From Ctena decussata (Eukaryota > Mollusca > Bivalvia > Lucinida > Lucinidae), in contig OZ022503.1 of assembly GCA_963989385.1 (NCBI GenBank), positions 71,088,123 through 71,152,122 on the forward strand: a stretch of 64,000 bases of DNA. The letters run 5' to 3'. Under the pieces are notes generated by a model. That model made no database searches and had not been told where the DNA came from. It saw nothing but the letters and a program-made list of their open reading frames with translations. A program made the position numbers and the translations under genes. This document shows positions 32,830 to 45,640 of the stretch, one piece after another. Numbering within the stretch: position 1 is the stretch's first letter; the number at the start of each line of letters is the position of its first letter.

Positions 32830-33743
32830 GTATTACTATGCTTCTGTTAACCCATTTATGTCATTTGTCCGAAAAAAAGAGATCCTAACCAGATTATATA
32901 TGCTGCAGAGTGAAGCATCTTATCAGGGCATACACTGATTGCTTTAAATATAGAAATTTATGGAAAAAAAAAGAGCATTTTACATATAGTTCTAGCATCT
33001 TTAATTCCGTGATATTTACATGTCAATTTTGAAATTACACCTTATGCTGCAATCCTTCATAAGACACACCGAGAAGAAACAATTCAATTGAGGCCACTGC
33101 ATGATACATTTTAATGGAAACTCAACAGAAATGTCTTCACAGTCCCACAGCAGAGCTGTTATATTGAGGTGCCACAATTTATTTAAATGGAAAAGTGAGA
33201 AAATTTGCCTCAAAATGACAGAGCTTTCCTATTAAAGCAAACAGCTAAAAAAAGGGCTAGAATAATCATGTGCTTAATGCAGGCATAGGTGTAATTATAC
33301 TTGAAATTCTACTTTGAGTCATGAGATTTTGGCCCCAGAATGATAGGTTTTGTAAAAAAATAAGCTGTGATTTAAGGCAGGTTTCATATGCATATGCCAA
33401 GCTCCTCGGGTCAAAATCTCAAAATTTTGCCTTTCTGGCAGCTGATTCTATCTACATGTATGTCTTTTGATACTGCCTCAACCCCATGACTTTTGGGCAG
33501 CTGATAACGTAAGATCAGCTGATAACGTAAGATTTTCAAATCTCTCTATTTTGCTCCCAATAACATTTCAGAGGAAATAAATAACTGCATAAAGTAACAT
33601 TTGCTTCTTGCGGAAAAAAGCAAAGTTGATGAGTTTGATCTGTTTTGAAGCAAATTCTTTCCTGTATGAGTTCACCTCTTTCACCTCACCTTTGAGGAAA
33701 TTGTAGAAAACATGGAGGTGTATCCATACACCTATAACACATA

Positions 33744-33977
33744 TGAGTCGCGACACGAGAAAACCAACAAAGTCTGCGTCCAGCGCAGACTCAGATCAGC
33801 CTGGGCATCCGCCAAGTTTAATCAGACCCTTTGAAAAGCGCTCAAAGGGTAGCTAAGGGACTAAACTACCTCCATGGGGACAGCGAAGACTCTGATCAGA
33901 CTGGGCGGAGGCCCAGGCTGATCTGAGTCTGCGCTGGGCGCACCACCACTTTGTTGGTTTTCTCGTGTTGCGGCTCA
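33744..33977. mobile_element. TIR MITE 'TGAG(C/T)CGCGACACGAGAAAA'
   Basis: TGAGTCGCGACACGAGAAAA CCAACAAAGT at the left is inverted at the right end. The core carries 'agactcagatcagcctgggc' in both orientations. Complete relatives at 36967-37206 and 54904-55116. Confidence 0.85.
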
Positions 33978-34117
33978 ATATTATTTTAAGTTCTAGATAA
34001 GGAAAGGTATTTGGGAAATGGCAAAATGAAATTCAATGTAACCATAATTCAAAGTTTGTCTCTTACAAATAAGTTTTATGAAGTAATTCTATTCATTGTC
34101 ACTTCATTTTTAAATAG

Positions 34118-34341
34118 AAAATGGCTTATGGAGAACATAGGACGAGTGCGAAGCTACAGCGACAAAGCACAGTTGATCCAGTCAGATATAGACATCCTGT
34201 CAGACAAGATCATATCCAAAATTGGAGTAAAATCTGTCAGATGGGAGAATATATGGGGTAAAAGACATTATATGGGATGCCTTGGAGCTTTCTACAAGCT
34301 GTGTCAGGGTAGAGCTGATGCTCTGAAGTTTTTGCTTAAAG
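34118..34341 (+). CDS. TCAIM: TCAIM-like, exon d
   Basis: Begins KKWLMENIGRVRSYSDKAQL and includes VKSVRWENIWGKRHYMGC, the start of DUF4461 (the RW..SWG-type block). Acceptor ttaaatag|AAA, donor AAAG|gtaaag. Confidence 0.9.
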
Positions 34342-34924
34342 GTAAAGGGCTTTTTAAGGTGAATAGATATACTTTAGGGTAAGCAACCCTTCAGTTTGTA
34401 TTTTGCCTTCCTTGAGATTTAGGGTCAACACTTAAAGTGAAGATTTTGCTCCCATAGCATTTAGGAAAGCAAACAGAGTCACAAAATGTGTTTTTATTAA
34501 AAAAAACAGTAGTAAAACAGGGAGGTATACCCATACACCATAAAGGCACACCACCTAATGTAAGATTAACTGCTGGTAACATATATTTATACGTATGTCA
34601 GGGGGGTATATAGTTTTTGAAATTCCGTCTGTTCGTTCATTCATCCATTTGTTAATCCTTCTGTTTGTCTACTTTACGTCAACATTTTGTGTTATACCGT
34701 ATATGATTGCTCATAACTCTGTAATTGCACATCAGATTCTTTTCATATTTGGTTTATGAGATCCTTTTGATTGCTTATATGTCTGTAAATCCAATGAAGA
34801 TTTTTTCCATGTTTGTTTATGTATTTATAGAGCATTGCTTTTAATATGGACTTCCTAAAGCTGCTGGATCAAGTTCATGATTGGTGCTAGGGATCAGTTA
34901 TTAGAACTTAGCCATTTGTTGTAG

Positions 34925-36382
34925 GTTTTTGTCTTGCCTGCGAAGCAGAGGCGAGACATATGTATTGCTTTTCCGGTGTCGGCAGCGTCGGCGGCCTAAA
35001 CTTTTGTCGAGTTTTTGCGTTTAGGTCATTTTCTCAGAAACTATAAGGGCTAGAGCCATGAAACTTGGGTCATGCATACATCTGGAAGAGTACAGCTGAA
35101 AGCCATCATCAATATTGAGTCTTGACCTAGATTGTACGGTTGACTGACTTTGCAATTTTTTGTCGAGTTTTTGCGTTTAGGTCATTTTCTCAGAAACTAT
35201 AAGGGCTAGAGCCATGAAACTTGGGTCATGCATACATCTGGAAGAGTACAGCTTAAAGCCATCATCAATATTGAGTCTTGACCTAGATTTTACGGTTGAC
35301 CGACTTCGCAATTTTTTGTCGAGTTTTTGCGTTTAGGTCTTTTTCTCAGAAATTATAAGGGTTAGAACCATGAAACTTGGGTCATGCATACATCTGGAAG
35401 AGTACAGTTGAAAGCCATCATCAATGTTGAGTCTTGACCTAGATTTTACGGTTGACTGACTTTGCAATTTTTTGTCGAGTTTAGGTCATTTTCTCAGAAA
35501 TTATAAGGGCTAGAGCCATGAAACTTGGGCCATGCATACATCTGGAAGAGTAGATCTCAAAGCCATCATCAACATTGAGTCTTGACCTACATTTTACAGT
35601 TGACTGACTTTGCAATTTTTTGTAGAGTTTTCGGGTTTAGGTCATTTTCTCAGAAACTATAAGGGCTAGAGCCATGAAACTTGGTTCATGCTTACATCTG
35701 GAAGAGTAAATCCCAAAACCATCATCTGTATTGAGTCTTGACCTACATTTTATGGTTGGCTGACTTTGCAATTTTTTGTCGAGTTTTCGTGTTTAGGTCA
35801 TTTTCTCAGAAATTATAAGGGCTAGAGCCATGAAACTTGGGCCATGCATACATCTGGAAGAGTAGATCTCAAAGCCATCATCAACATTGAGTCTTGACCT
35901 ACATTTTACAGTTGACTGACTTTGCAATTTTTTGTAGAGTTTTCGGGTTTAGGTCATTTTCTCAGAAACTATAAGGGCTAGAGCCATGAAACTTGGTTCA
36001 TGCTTACATCTGGAAGAGTAAATCCCAAAACCATCATCTGTATTGAGTCTTGACCTACATTTTATGGTTGGCTGACTTTGCAATTTTTTTTTGCAAGTTT
36101 TCGCATTTAGGTCTGTTTCTCAGACACTATAAGAGCTAGAGCCATGAAACTTGGTTCATGCATACATCTGGAAGAGAAGAACTCTAAGTCCTCATCTGTA
36201 CTGAGTCTTGACCTACATTTTGCAGTTGACTGACTTTGCAAATTTTTGTCAAGTTTTCGCATTTAGGTTTGTTACTCAGAAACTATAAAGGCTAGAGCCA
36301 TGAAACTTGGGTCATACATACATCTTTGCTGAGTGACAAAGCGCCAGCAGGCGAGACGCGGCATTCCGCGGGATTCTTGTTT
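34925..36382 (+). mobile_element. hairpin-ended satellite-core element 2
   Basis: 5' hairpin GTCTTGCCT/AGGCGAGAC; 3' hairpin CGCGGCATTCCGCG followed by TTCTTGTT. The core is nine copies of a ~156-bp unit (anchor 'gagccatgaaacttgg' at 35053, 35209, 35365, 35513, 35669, 35825, 35981, 36139, 36296). A shorter relative of its 5' part is at 42640-42740. Confidence 0.8.
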
Positions 36383-36966
36383 TTGCTTATACTTCTAATA
36401 TACGTGAATGGAGCCTAATGATGCATGATTAAGTTTATTTCATACTAGTTTACATCATTTGGATGCTGCTGCTGACCTACTGTCAAGGTCACAGACTAAG
36501 AATTTGGTACATGCATAACATTTGCAATGAAATTTTGTGTTAAAGTATGCTTTCATTAGGCGGTGGCACTGGTCGGTAGTACCGCTCACTTGCTCTAGTT
36601 TTTCTAATCTCCAGACAAAATGATGCAGTTTTCAGGATAACCCTGAGATAAGTTTGCTTATGTTGCTAGGAGGTGTGGTTCTAATGTTAGAGAGTCACAA
36701 GGCAGAAAGTATCTTATTCTTATCCTTAAAACCCACCCTGACTGCTAAATTTTTCTAGAATTTACAAATTGTGCATGACCAGATTAATAAATATTTTCTG
36801 GGAAAACTGTGCATACTGTGACCAGATTGTATTATGCTGACCCAATAACTTTAAAGTTTATATTTACATGCACTGTGTTTTGTGCCGCATTTACTGTGTT
36901 TTGTGCCATACATTATACACTTTAATTCCTTTTCAGGTGTGGAAAGGCATGTGTATTTCATATAAT

Positions 36967-37206
36967 TGAGCCGCAACACGAGAAAACCAACAAAGTGGCA
37001 TGTGCGACCAGCAAAGACTCAGATCAGTCTGGGCATCTGCCCAATCTGTTCAGTCGTTGCTGGACACTTAAAGAGTAGTTAAGTGTCTACGCTAGCTCCA
37101 TGCGAACAGCAAAGATTTTGACCAGACTGGGGCAAATGCCTAGGCTGATCTGAGTCTTACCTGGGCACACATGCCACTTTGTTGGTTTTCTAATGTGGAG
37201 GCTTAT
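36967..37206. mobile_element. TIR MITE 'TGAGCCGCAACACGAGAAAA'
   Basis: Second complete copy of the 33744 family, ending only about 18 bp before the acceptor of TCAIM exon e, so the branch point and pyrimidine tract of that intron may lie close to or inside the MITE end. Confidence 0.8.
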
Positions 37207-37223
37207 ATTGTTATTTATTTCAG

Positions 37224-37315
37224 ATAGGACACTGGTATTTGGGAACAAGACTGGTGTTAATTTACATGGTGAAATAGTTCTAGGAAGTGAGGATGTTCCT
37301 ACTGAATGGATGTCA
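37224..37315 (+). CDS. TCAIM: TCAIM-like, exon e
   Basis: Encodes DRTLVFGNKTGVNLHGEIVL and ends EWMS. Acceptor tatttcag|AT, donor TCA|gtgagt, phase 0 out. The intron before it holds the largest satellite-core element (34925-36382) and a TIR MITE that ends only about 18 bp before the acceptor. Confidence 0.88.
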
Positions 37316-37770
37316 GTGAGTTATTTTAAGTTATTTTTCTAGGCAGGTATACTTTCCCCTGAAATGAAGACACGGGCTTTCAGCTGGTATTTGAACACTG
37401 AGTACTGATGTATATTTCTGCAAAAGTAAATATTTTATGTAATATTCACATTTACCATGAATATGTATTACTCCTATTAGCTGATAAGTAAAAATATTTG
37501 ACATTTTCAAGGTAATCCTTTTACGCACAACACAGTGTATCGAGTCACGGTAAAAGCTGGCTTGGTAATGGAAAAAGTATGGTACTCCACCATAAAAAAA
37601 TTGACCATTACAGAGGTAATTCTGGCCGTTTTTCGTCGGAAATTGTGACCGCTAACCAGGACAAAGAGGTGACCGCTGGTCAGAGGTGAAAAATATAGGA
37701 AATGATTATGGGAAATTGAAGGTTACCATTGTTAAGAGGCGACCCTTGGAGGGAGGTGACTGTTAGGGGA

Positions 37771-37991
37771 GATTGGACTGTACATGGATTCTGTTACAGC
37801 TTACCTATATGTTGGACTGTACATGGATTCTGTTACAGTTTACCTTTATGTTGGACTGTACATGGATTCTGTTACAGCTTACCTGTTGGATTCTGTTTCA
37901 GTTTACCCATATGTTTGACTGTACATGGATTCTGTTACAGCTTACCTATATGTTGGACTGTACATGGATTCTGTTACAGCTTACCTATATG
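37771..37991 (+). repeat. 39-bp minisatellite in the intron before exon f
   Basis: About six units 'tggactgtacatggattctg'..., one shortened. Because 39 is a multiple of 3, two frames stay open, which mimics coding sequence. Each unit contains 'ttctgttacag', which resembles a 3' splice site. Confidence 0.95.
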
Positions 37992-38062
37992 AAATGCTTA
38001 ATTTTATTAAGTAAGTTGTTAAGATTGTTTGCTTTGAAACAGTTAAAGCTTTGACCTTTCAG

Positions 38063-38304
38063 CTCATTTCTACTGTTAAAGCCTATGAGCCAATGATAGA
38101 AAGGCTTCCTAAAATGGAAGAAGAGTTGTCCTTACTACTTAACGGCATTCAGATAATCCGACGCCAAAGCCAAGAGGTTGTGATGGCACAGACATACGAA
38201 GTTTTGCTCAACAGAATGCTGAATTCAGTACGTCGAAGTCAAGATGAAGTATTACGAGGATTTAGAATGGAAGATTTATCTCATCTAGTCATGGTTGTGG
38301 AGAG
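38063..38304 (+). CDS. TCAIM: TCAIM-like, exon f
   Basis: Encodes LISTVKAYEPMIERLPKMEE ... SLLLNGIQIIRR, matching the coiled-coil-like centre of DUF4461. Acceptor cctttcag|CTC, donor GAGAG|gtgaga. Confidence 0.9.
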
Positions 38305-38447
38305 GTGAGAGAAACTTATGGTGTATGATTACACCTCCTTAACTGGGTTATCATTTTACAAGGGAGATAATTAGACATAATTGCATTTTTTTCGCAATAG
38401 ATGGATCCCTTTTATCTTGCAGTGGCTACTAGTAAAGGAAAGAATCT

Positions 38448-38671
38448 GGGGCTGTATTCATAAAGCCACTTTAGTCGTTGCTATGCAGTTGCTAAGGCTA
38501 AATATCTATAAAGGAGATTCCCTACAACTATGAAATTTGCTCTGGAGGAACAGTCTTACAAAGACTGTTCCTCCAGACCAAATTTCATAGGTGTAGGGAA
38601 TCTCCTTCAAAGAAATTTAGCCTTAGCAACAGCATAGCAACCACTTAAGTGGCTTTATGAATACGGCCCCT
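38448..38671. mobile_element. near-perfect foldback MITE in TCAIM intron
   Basis: GGGGCTGTATTCATAAAGCC at the left folds onto its complement at the right; the arms of about 100 bp pair almost fully with a tiny loop at 38553-38560. Confidence 0.9.
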
Positions 38672-39029
38672 GATCTCTCTGAGTGCAAATTCTTTTCTTT
38701 AAGAGTAGCCTCCTATGAAACGGAAGATAAATGTTTCCAAGTCAAAGTGATCTACCTTGGAGGTTTATTTATAGACTTTATGTTAGCTGTTGCCACCTGT
38801 CAGTCAAAACATGCATTGGCCAGTCAAATAAGGTAAAAACCTCGGACAAACAAATGCATGCGTGTTTTTGTTACAAAAGTTTCTTTTGTAAAATATATTC
38901 AGACAAATTTGAAATGTGGAACAATAAGTGCCTTCATGCTAGGTCAATTATGTATGAGCTTAGTTGTGAAGTACTGTGGGTTATTTCATGCACATATGCA
39001 ATAAAACAGAGACATAGATTATCCTATGT

Positions 39030-39295
39030 ATTTGTACTGTCTGGGGTGGTTGGGTGGTGCGATGGCGCTGTATGTAACTTCCAGTGCCGGGGCATTTACT
39101 GATTTGGAACATAGTAGGACAAGGGCCTACTGTGCTTGCAGTAGGTGCGGGTGGGGTTGTTTGGACATTTTCTCTCTCGTCTATCATTTCTCCTCTTTCT
39201 CTCTCTGGGAGACGGCCCGATATAGACTGAAATACTGTCTCAAAGGGCTGTTAAACCCAAAACAATCAATCAATCAATCAATTTGTACTGTCTAA
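39030..39295 (+). mobile_element. SINE with (CAAT)n tail
   Basis: Ends 'gggctgttaaacccaaaaca' followed by (atca)n, a typical mollusc SINE tail. A tail of the same kind is at 53915-53942. Confidence 0.7.
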
Positions 39296-39557
39296 TCATG
39301 AGCACTAGCTTATTCACTGTAGCATCACTGTTGTAAAATTCAGTCAACTCTTGATAAAGATTTTGAGTAAAATTAGGAGATGCACTATATAAGCAGTGAT
39401 TGCTTTCGTTCCCATCCTAACTTATTTGAACTATGTACATGTACATGTATGTGCAATGTGTAAGTGAAGAAGTGAATGAAATATGTTTAAACTAAGTAAA
39501 ATTAGCACTGTTTGAGACCATCCATTTATCACATTAAAAATTTTCTTTCGCTTTCAG

Positions 39558-39689
39558 TGAGTCTGGTCCACTAGCTCTCACAGCAATTGGTCAGTTCTTG
39601 ATTCCAGCCTCTATTCCTGCCTCCCTAATGATAAAGTTTATTGTTGAAAATAAAACTAATGCTGCAACATTTCTGATTGATTCCAAAAT
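39558..39689 (+). CDS. TCAIM: TCAIM-like, exon g
   Basis: Encodes SESGPLALTAIGQFLIPASI and on to ...FLIDSK. Acceptor ctttcag|TGA completes a Ser codon; donor AAAT|gtaagt. Confidence 0.88.
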
Positions 39690-39728
39690 GTAAGTAACTT
39701 TTTATACTGTAATTACCTGATATAGAGA

Positions 39729-39868
39729 ATACCATGTTAGTGTCTTTTGATATCAAGTTTATCAGGCGAGACCAGAAACAGCGTAGAGATGGCAAGGCTT
39801 GCCGAGCCAGTCCAACGTGTTTCTGGCCGAGCCTGATAAACTTGATATCAAAAGACACGTACATGGTT
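39729..39868. mobile_element. foldback MITE in the last TCAIM intron
   Basis: 'tgtcttttgatatcaagttt' is matched inverted at 39838-39858, with further pairing outward ('accatgt') and inward ('accagaaac'). Confidence 0.9.
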
Positions 39869-40445
39869 TTCTATTTATCATGCACCATTAGAAGGTTTAA
39901 AGGGTTAAAGAGACTCAACCAAAGAAAAGCAAACATAGTTTTGTTTGAACTTGCTGACGTTGCGAATGACTTATGACATAAGTCGGTGACTTCATCAAAC
40001 CAATCAAAAGCTGTCATCACGGCCAACGTCAGTCTACAGCCAATTGTCTTCAGAGATCGCTTCTAAAGGCATGCCCTGATAACATTCATGCAAGCGTAGT
40101 TCTACAGTGACATGATATCACATTGTGTTATCCTACTCCTGTCATCAGCGGAATTTTGCAGCAGGTGCATGATAAATTGACATACATTAAGATGAATGGG
40201 TATAACTTGGTGTTTTTTTGCCATTTTTTTAAAAGGAGATTTTTTTTTTGTATTTTGTTGTTGCTTCTCTGGGGACGAAACCCTTCCAACAATGGATGTA
40301 CTGTTAAAGAACCCAGAATCAAATTATTCCTTTAGGAGTTGACCTCCATTGTGAGGGGAGGGCAGAGTTGCTTTCACAGGAAATATACCCATTCTCCGTA
40401 AGCAAGCAGTGAAGTCATCATAGAATTAGATCAAGTTGATTGTAC

Positions 40446-40810
40446 TATTTGAACCGTGACATGAAAAAACAAAAAAAAAAACAGTGCCATGTGTGCTCAG
40501 CGAAGACTCATATTAGCCTGGGCATCCACCCAGTCTAAGCAGAGTCTTTGCTGTCCGCATGGAGCTAGCTTAAACCCTTAGCTACCCTTTAAGCCCACAG
40601 TGAAGACTGTTCAGACTTAGCGGATGCTCAGCAAAGACTCAGATCAGCCTGAGCATCCCCAGTCTGATCAGAGTTTATGCTGTGTGCATTGAGCTAGTTA
40701 AGACCCTTAGCTACCCTTTAAGTCCATAGTGAAGACTGTTCAGACTTGGCGGATGCCCAGTAGCTTGGTGCACATGCAACTTTGTAGGTTTTGTGGTGTC
40801 ACAGCTTATT
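40446..40810. mobile_element. diverged MITE of the 33744 family with inner duplication
   Basis: A ~120-bp inner block ('agctaccctttaag...gaagactgttcagactt') is present twice (about 40578-40628 and 40699-40750). Confidence 0.7.
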
Positions 40811-41667
40811 TGGCAGCATGTCATTTAAGGGCAAATAGTGCAGACCCTGGGAGCACTCTACATGGGTCAGCACTGGTTATTCACACATTTAATGTTTGGC
40901 TTTGTGTTCTATTTGTACACATTGAAATAATGCAGAAATGACAAATGTTTTTCCCACTTGCACATGCCCAAGACAGGAACAAACTTTTCTCTTCTTTTAG
41001 CGACTTGTTTTCCATTAACAGCAGAAAGTATTCATTTCAGCCAGTATTTCCATCCCAACTTGGGAGCAGTTAAGATGTTCGACAGCATCTCATTGACTTT
41101 TGACATCATGTATATCAAATGGCGTCCCTAAAAGCTGTAATACCACATTGTAAGAAATGGGATGCTCTCGACATTTAGCAGCTAAGCTGCATTTTCTCTT
41201 TATCTCCTGTAAGAAAAAAAGGTTGAAAGACCCCATATTCCAGCTATTTGTGAGATGCAAAGTTTGTTTACACCCACATTTTGCCCCAATAAATACACTA
41301 TGCTGCTAAAAATTACTTCAGATCAGTGGCTAAACAGTTGATTGAAACTCCAGTCTTGAAGGCTAGTTCAGTTTCAGGTTATAAGTTCACTAAAAATGGT
41401 TTACCATGAGACCGTCCATGTATGCTAGGTAAATGGACAATCTCATTGTAGATCATTTTTAATGAGCTGAACTATGCTCCAATGTAGGATAGCTAAATCT
41501 CACTTTCTGGGTCGAACTTTCAACCAGTAACTCAGCGTGTCACTGGTAGAAATTTCGACCCCTCGGATGTGCTTTCCCTTTCATACATGGACTCTTATGA
41601 TAGATTTATATATCCTGAAATTCAGTAATTGAGTAGAAGTTTCACTTTTGTGTTTCCTTTTTTCTAG

Positions 41668-41908
41668 GCACATGTTTTACATGGACCAGATTATGACTCA
41701 GTGTCGAGATGAGTTGAAGTTAATATCATTGGCAAGAGACGATTCAATAACTCCACAGCAAGTAACAGAGTGCTGCCAAAATATTATTGATAACTTTTAT
41801 GATCTAAATAACTTATTACAAGGAACAAAACTGAAGATATCCACATATTATACTGTGATGAGAGATGGGGAGATAACTATTCCTTGGAACTGGCTAGCAG
41901 ACAAATAA
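41668..41908 (+). CDS. TCAIM: TCAIM-like, exon h with natural stop
   Basis: Completes a Met codon, runs through DQIMTQCRDELK and ITPQQVTECCQNII, and ends YYTVMRDGEITIPWNWLADK-stop (TAA 41906-41908). The 'MxDGxxxIPWNW' ending is a strong family signature. Acceptor tttctag|G. Confidence 0.92.
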
Positions 41909-43434
41909 TAGTTGTACTCTGAAATTTTAACTACTGGAACATATGCCAGAGAAACAGTACTGGCCTTGATCAGACTGCTTCCATAGAAGCAGTCTGATCG
42001 GGGCTAGCACTGTTTTCTTTACTGTCAAATGTGTATACATTTTTTCTTGATATGACTAGTCATTCAAAATCAAATGTGAAGCAGTCTTTTACAGAAATTA
42101 TTGACTTAATAATTGAAGTGGTCAGTGATATAGAGTTTTTGTCTGGTCTGTAACTAGCGAAATGTGCAAATGTAGGTATCACTGTTGCAGTGATAGAGCA
42201 GTGTGGTTTTCTAATTTAGCTCGTATGACAAGGCACAGATAGATGAGTCACTGCCACAGAATTCTTGTTTCAGTAATAGTTTTGCATTTTTCTCAAAAAT
42301 GTGTTAACTTGTATGGGTACGCCTTCATGTTTTTTTCTGCAATTTTACAAAATAATTATTTTCGTGAGAATCGTGACTTCTTGTTTACTTCCCTTAATGA
42401 CCAACTTCCAATATTGAGTCTGCTCATCAAGGAAATAAATTGCAAATTCTTTCCTATGAGAATTGACCCCCTAATTGAGATGGGAAACAAACGTGAAAAT
42501 GGCAGAGTTGGTTCCCCTGAAAGTTTACATGTTCACTTTAAGAAACATGTTACAAAGATTAACTAATGTGTTAAATATTCATTTCTTGCCGGTAACTCAT
42601 GGCTGTAGATAGATAAGGTGTATTTTTGTCGCACCCACCACTAGCAGAAAGCAAGACAGGTATTGCTTTTCCAGTGTTGGCATTGGTGTTACATGTATAA
42701 ACTTTTGACTAGTTTTCTGGTATAGCTCTGTAAGTATTATAGGAACTTCTTTGTGACTATACACAGACAGTGTATGCAGTTGTGTTTGATGTGTTCAACG
42801 GGATTTTGATGAAGCCTCAACATACTAACATATGCAGATATTTGTTATGGCCTCTTTGAACCACCTTACTATGTAAGTTTTGAAGTAAAAAGAGATGCAA
42901 TGATCAGGAATTAATACAATTAAATCCCGCATTCTGTCGTCAAAACCAAAAGGGAAAGAAGCATACCCACAAAAAATGACAAAAGTTCATGAAAGACACA
43001 CACAGAAAGCCAGATGAGCAGCTCTTTCCTAAACAGGTAGTCATTCAGCTACCCTAAGGCTTATGACATGTTTTATGCGTGGGGAATCTGAATGAACAAA
43101 AGTTTTTATGAATTATCATTAATAATCTGTCTTTTACTGGAGTTCTGAGAATTTATTGTTTATGCATGTGCTATTCAAGAATAAATTTGACCACCACCAT
43201 CTGTTTGTTTGCAAGCATTGTTTTCATTCTTTCCCTTGATTGTTTGTGTTTCAATGAGTTCCATTAAAAGTCTGTGTCCCATATTTAGTAAAATGAGAAA
43301 AGTCCTGTATGAAGTTTTAGAATCTGCAGGGAAGGCAAAAGAAAGTGGAGCTGTGTTTGGGATTTTAGCTGCTTGTACAAAGTATGGAAGAGCTAATGTT
43401 GTCACCTCAGTGTCAGGGTATGCATTAGTATCCA
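41909..43434 (+). other. TCAIM 3' region
   Basis: Presumed 3'UTR and flank. A hairpin (agactgcttc...gaagcagtct, 41971-41998) follows the stop. AATAAA occurs at 42439 and 43181. The frame at 43209-43439 (76 residues) abuts the next element and is open on both strands; I cannot assign it. Confidence 0.4.
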
Positions 43435-45408
43435 CATAAAGGACGGGTTACACTTTGGCCGTTTTTGTGCCCACGACCGATCTTGATAAAATTTATGTTG
43501 ATAAAAGCTTGGCATTCGGCAGTTTACATAAGCACATTTTTAAGTTTGCGGTTTCATAAATAATCACGTGACTTCCGGTTTATTACATATGGGGTTCTGA
43601 ACGGGGTAAGCTAACTATCTGCGGTTTTTCGATATAATCAGCAATTCCGCTGACATATCAGCCCTCCAAACCGACAGATATAATCCTTTTGGTTCTTATC
43701 CACAGTCTAAAAGAGATATTTCCGCTCAAAATATCTAGTTAGGAGAAATCTTATTTGAATTTTTACGAAATCTCAGAACAGTAGATTTTACAAGTGTTTA
43801 TTAACACAATAATAAGCATGTAAAGCGTTTGTTTTTGCGATATTGTTAAGCAAATGTATTCTTGGCGAAACGCTTTGCACGCTTGTGCTCTGACTGTATT
43901 CTTGGCAAAACGCTTTGCACGCTTGTGCTCTGGCAAGTGCGTGAAAATGTATTCAACCTTCTTCTTTTCTTAAGCATTATTCACTACTTATACATATAAT
44001 GAAAGCTTCACCATATCAAATATTAATAAACATGTATGAAATATTACGTTTTTATGGATGCTACACAGATGTTTAAAATATTAGACAAAATCAGTGAACC
44101 AAGAAATTAAGGTCACAGGGACCTACATATAGTACCAAATTAGACGCAGTTCTGAAGTGTCTTACTATTCCAAGTCCGAGGAAGATTCAATCAAATATTA
44201 GTTCGAAATAAAACATTTATTCAATGAATCCTGAAATACAAGTCACAATGACCTACAAATAGTAAGACATCATTTGCAATGTCTGACTAAACCATTGTCT
44301 TTAGTATGATGCATATATAATGTTGAATATACAAGAAAAGAGCAGTGAACTTTTAAATATATGTCACAGTTCCCTACAACTAGTATGAGGATTTGTGAGG
44401 ATTTTTTTCATCGTTTGACTGACCAACTATTTGTTATTATGTTGCAAATCCTAAAACCGTGTTGAGAAATAAGTGAAAATCCTGGTCCATGCATAAAGTT
44501 TAAAGACTCAGTGTGCATGGATGCTTTGCAGTTCCTACATTTAATGGATATGATCTGATCAAATATCAGGAAATATATCAAAAGAGGTAAGGAAAAGGCT
44601 CATTCAAGTAACTTTTCATACAAAGTTAGTGAACCAAAGTTCAAGGTCACAGAATGTTACAAAGCATCAGCTTCAAGCAGAGGAATACATTATCTGACCA
44701 CGTCGCAACACTATAACATCAGAGGTTATATCAGAGCATGATGAAGGAGGACATTCAGTCTAACGCCTTACATACGCATATTATGCCATACCGATACACA
44801 TGCCGAGTGCTGCGATCCCCCCCCCCCCCCCCCCCCCCCACACACACACACATACACACACACGGAATTCTTGGTAGGGGCATTACGAACACATACTACA
44901 TAGATGAACACTTTGAGAAAGATGTGTTGTGTCGAATAATGCCTCTATTTTCTATCAGTTACAAAATATACTGCTGTGATTTTGATATAAATCCTTTCGT
45001 CCTAGTGTTGGATACATGGAAACTTACCCAAAAAGTTTATTTTTCGTTTACTCCTACCCTCGTAACCACTGTAATATAACCCGATTATGATGAATATGGA
45101 TATGAGGAATAATTATATATAAAAATTGTAGTGGTTACGAGGGTAGGATGAACTGAAATGTGGATGCATAGTGGACGTCGGTAGTTCAAATTCCCATAGG
45201 CTCAATGTTAAATGTTGCAGACAGTACATGTATTCAACCGTAAAATTAACCTAAAAGGCATTAAAATACAGGAAACTGAAATCATACAGAATAAACTAGA
45301 AACAAATAGCTAACATTTCTTCATGTTTTTGAGGTTATTTGCCTACCTTCGAAAATCGGCCTTTTCAGTGGGCACATTGCAATAGTAAAGTGTAACTCGT
45401 CCTTTATG
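43435..45408. mobile_element. ~2-kb TIR element
   Basis: CATAAAGGACGGGTTACACTTT (first 20 bases matter) at the left is inverted at 45387-45408 with one change. Inside are a 40-bp direct duplication (43855-43934), loosely repeated 'aaggtcacagggacctac' blocks and a compound C/CA microsatellite (44818-44865). No gene. Confidence 0.75.
45052..45148. repeat. small foldback
   Basis: 'cctaccctcgtaaccact' is perfectly inverted at 45130-45147; loop about 60 bp. Confidence 0.85.
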
Positions 45409-45640
45409 TTTTGATTTAAGTTTTTATAAAGGCTCATATCTGCTTAACCTGTTGATGGACTTAGCAGAGCAGGTATTTTCACTGATGGTTAAAGCAGTAT
45501 TTCTGCCCAAATGTCATGTTTTCTAAAAACCTTTGCATAAAGTTTTCTATGCAAGTAAACCCATTAAAACTCTGATTTCCATTCACTTCATGACTCGTTC
45601 ACAAGCAGAGATGATACTCTTGACTTTACTGTTAATCCAT

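Noticed and set aside
37729..38054. Long open frames with 13-residue repeats (VHGFCYSLPICWT)
   Set aside because: Produced by a 39-bp intronic minisatellite; both overlapping frames are open for the same reason.
43209..43439. 76-residue frame downstream of TCAIM as an extra exon
   Set aside because: TCAIM already has its conserved C-terminus and stop at 41908; the frame is open on both strands and ends at a TIR.
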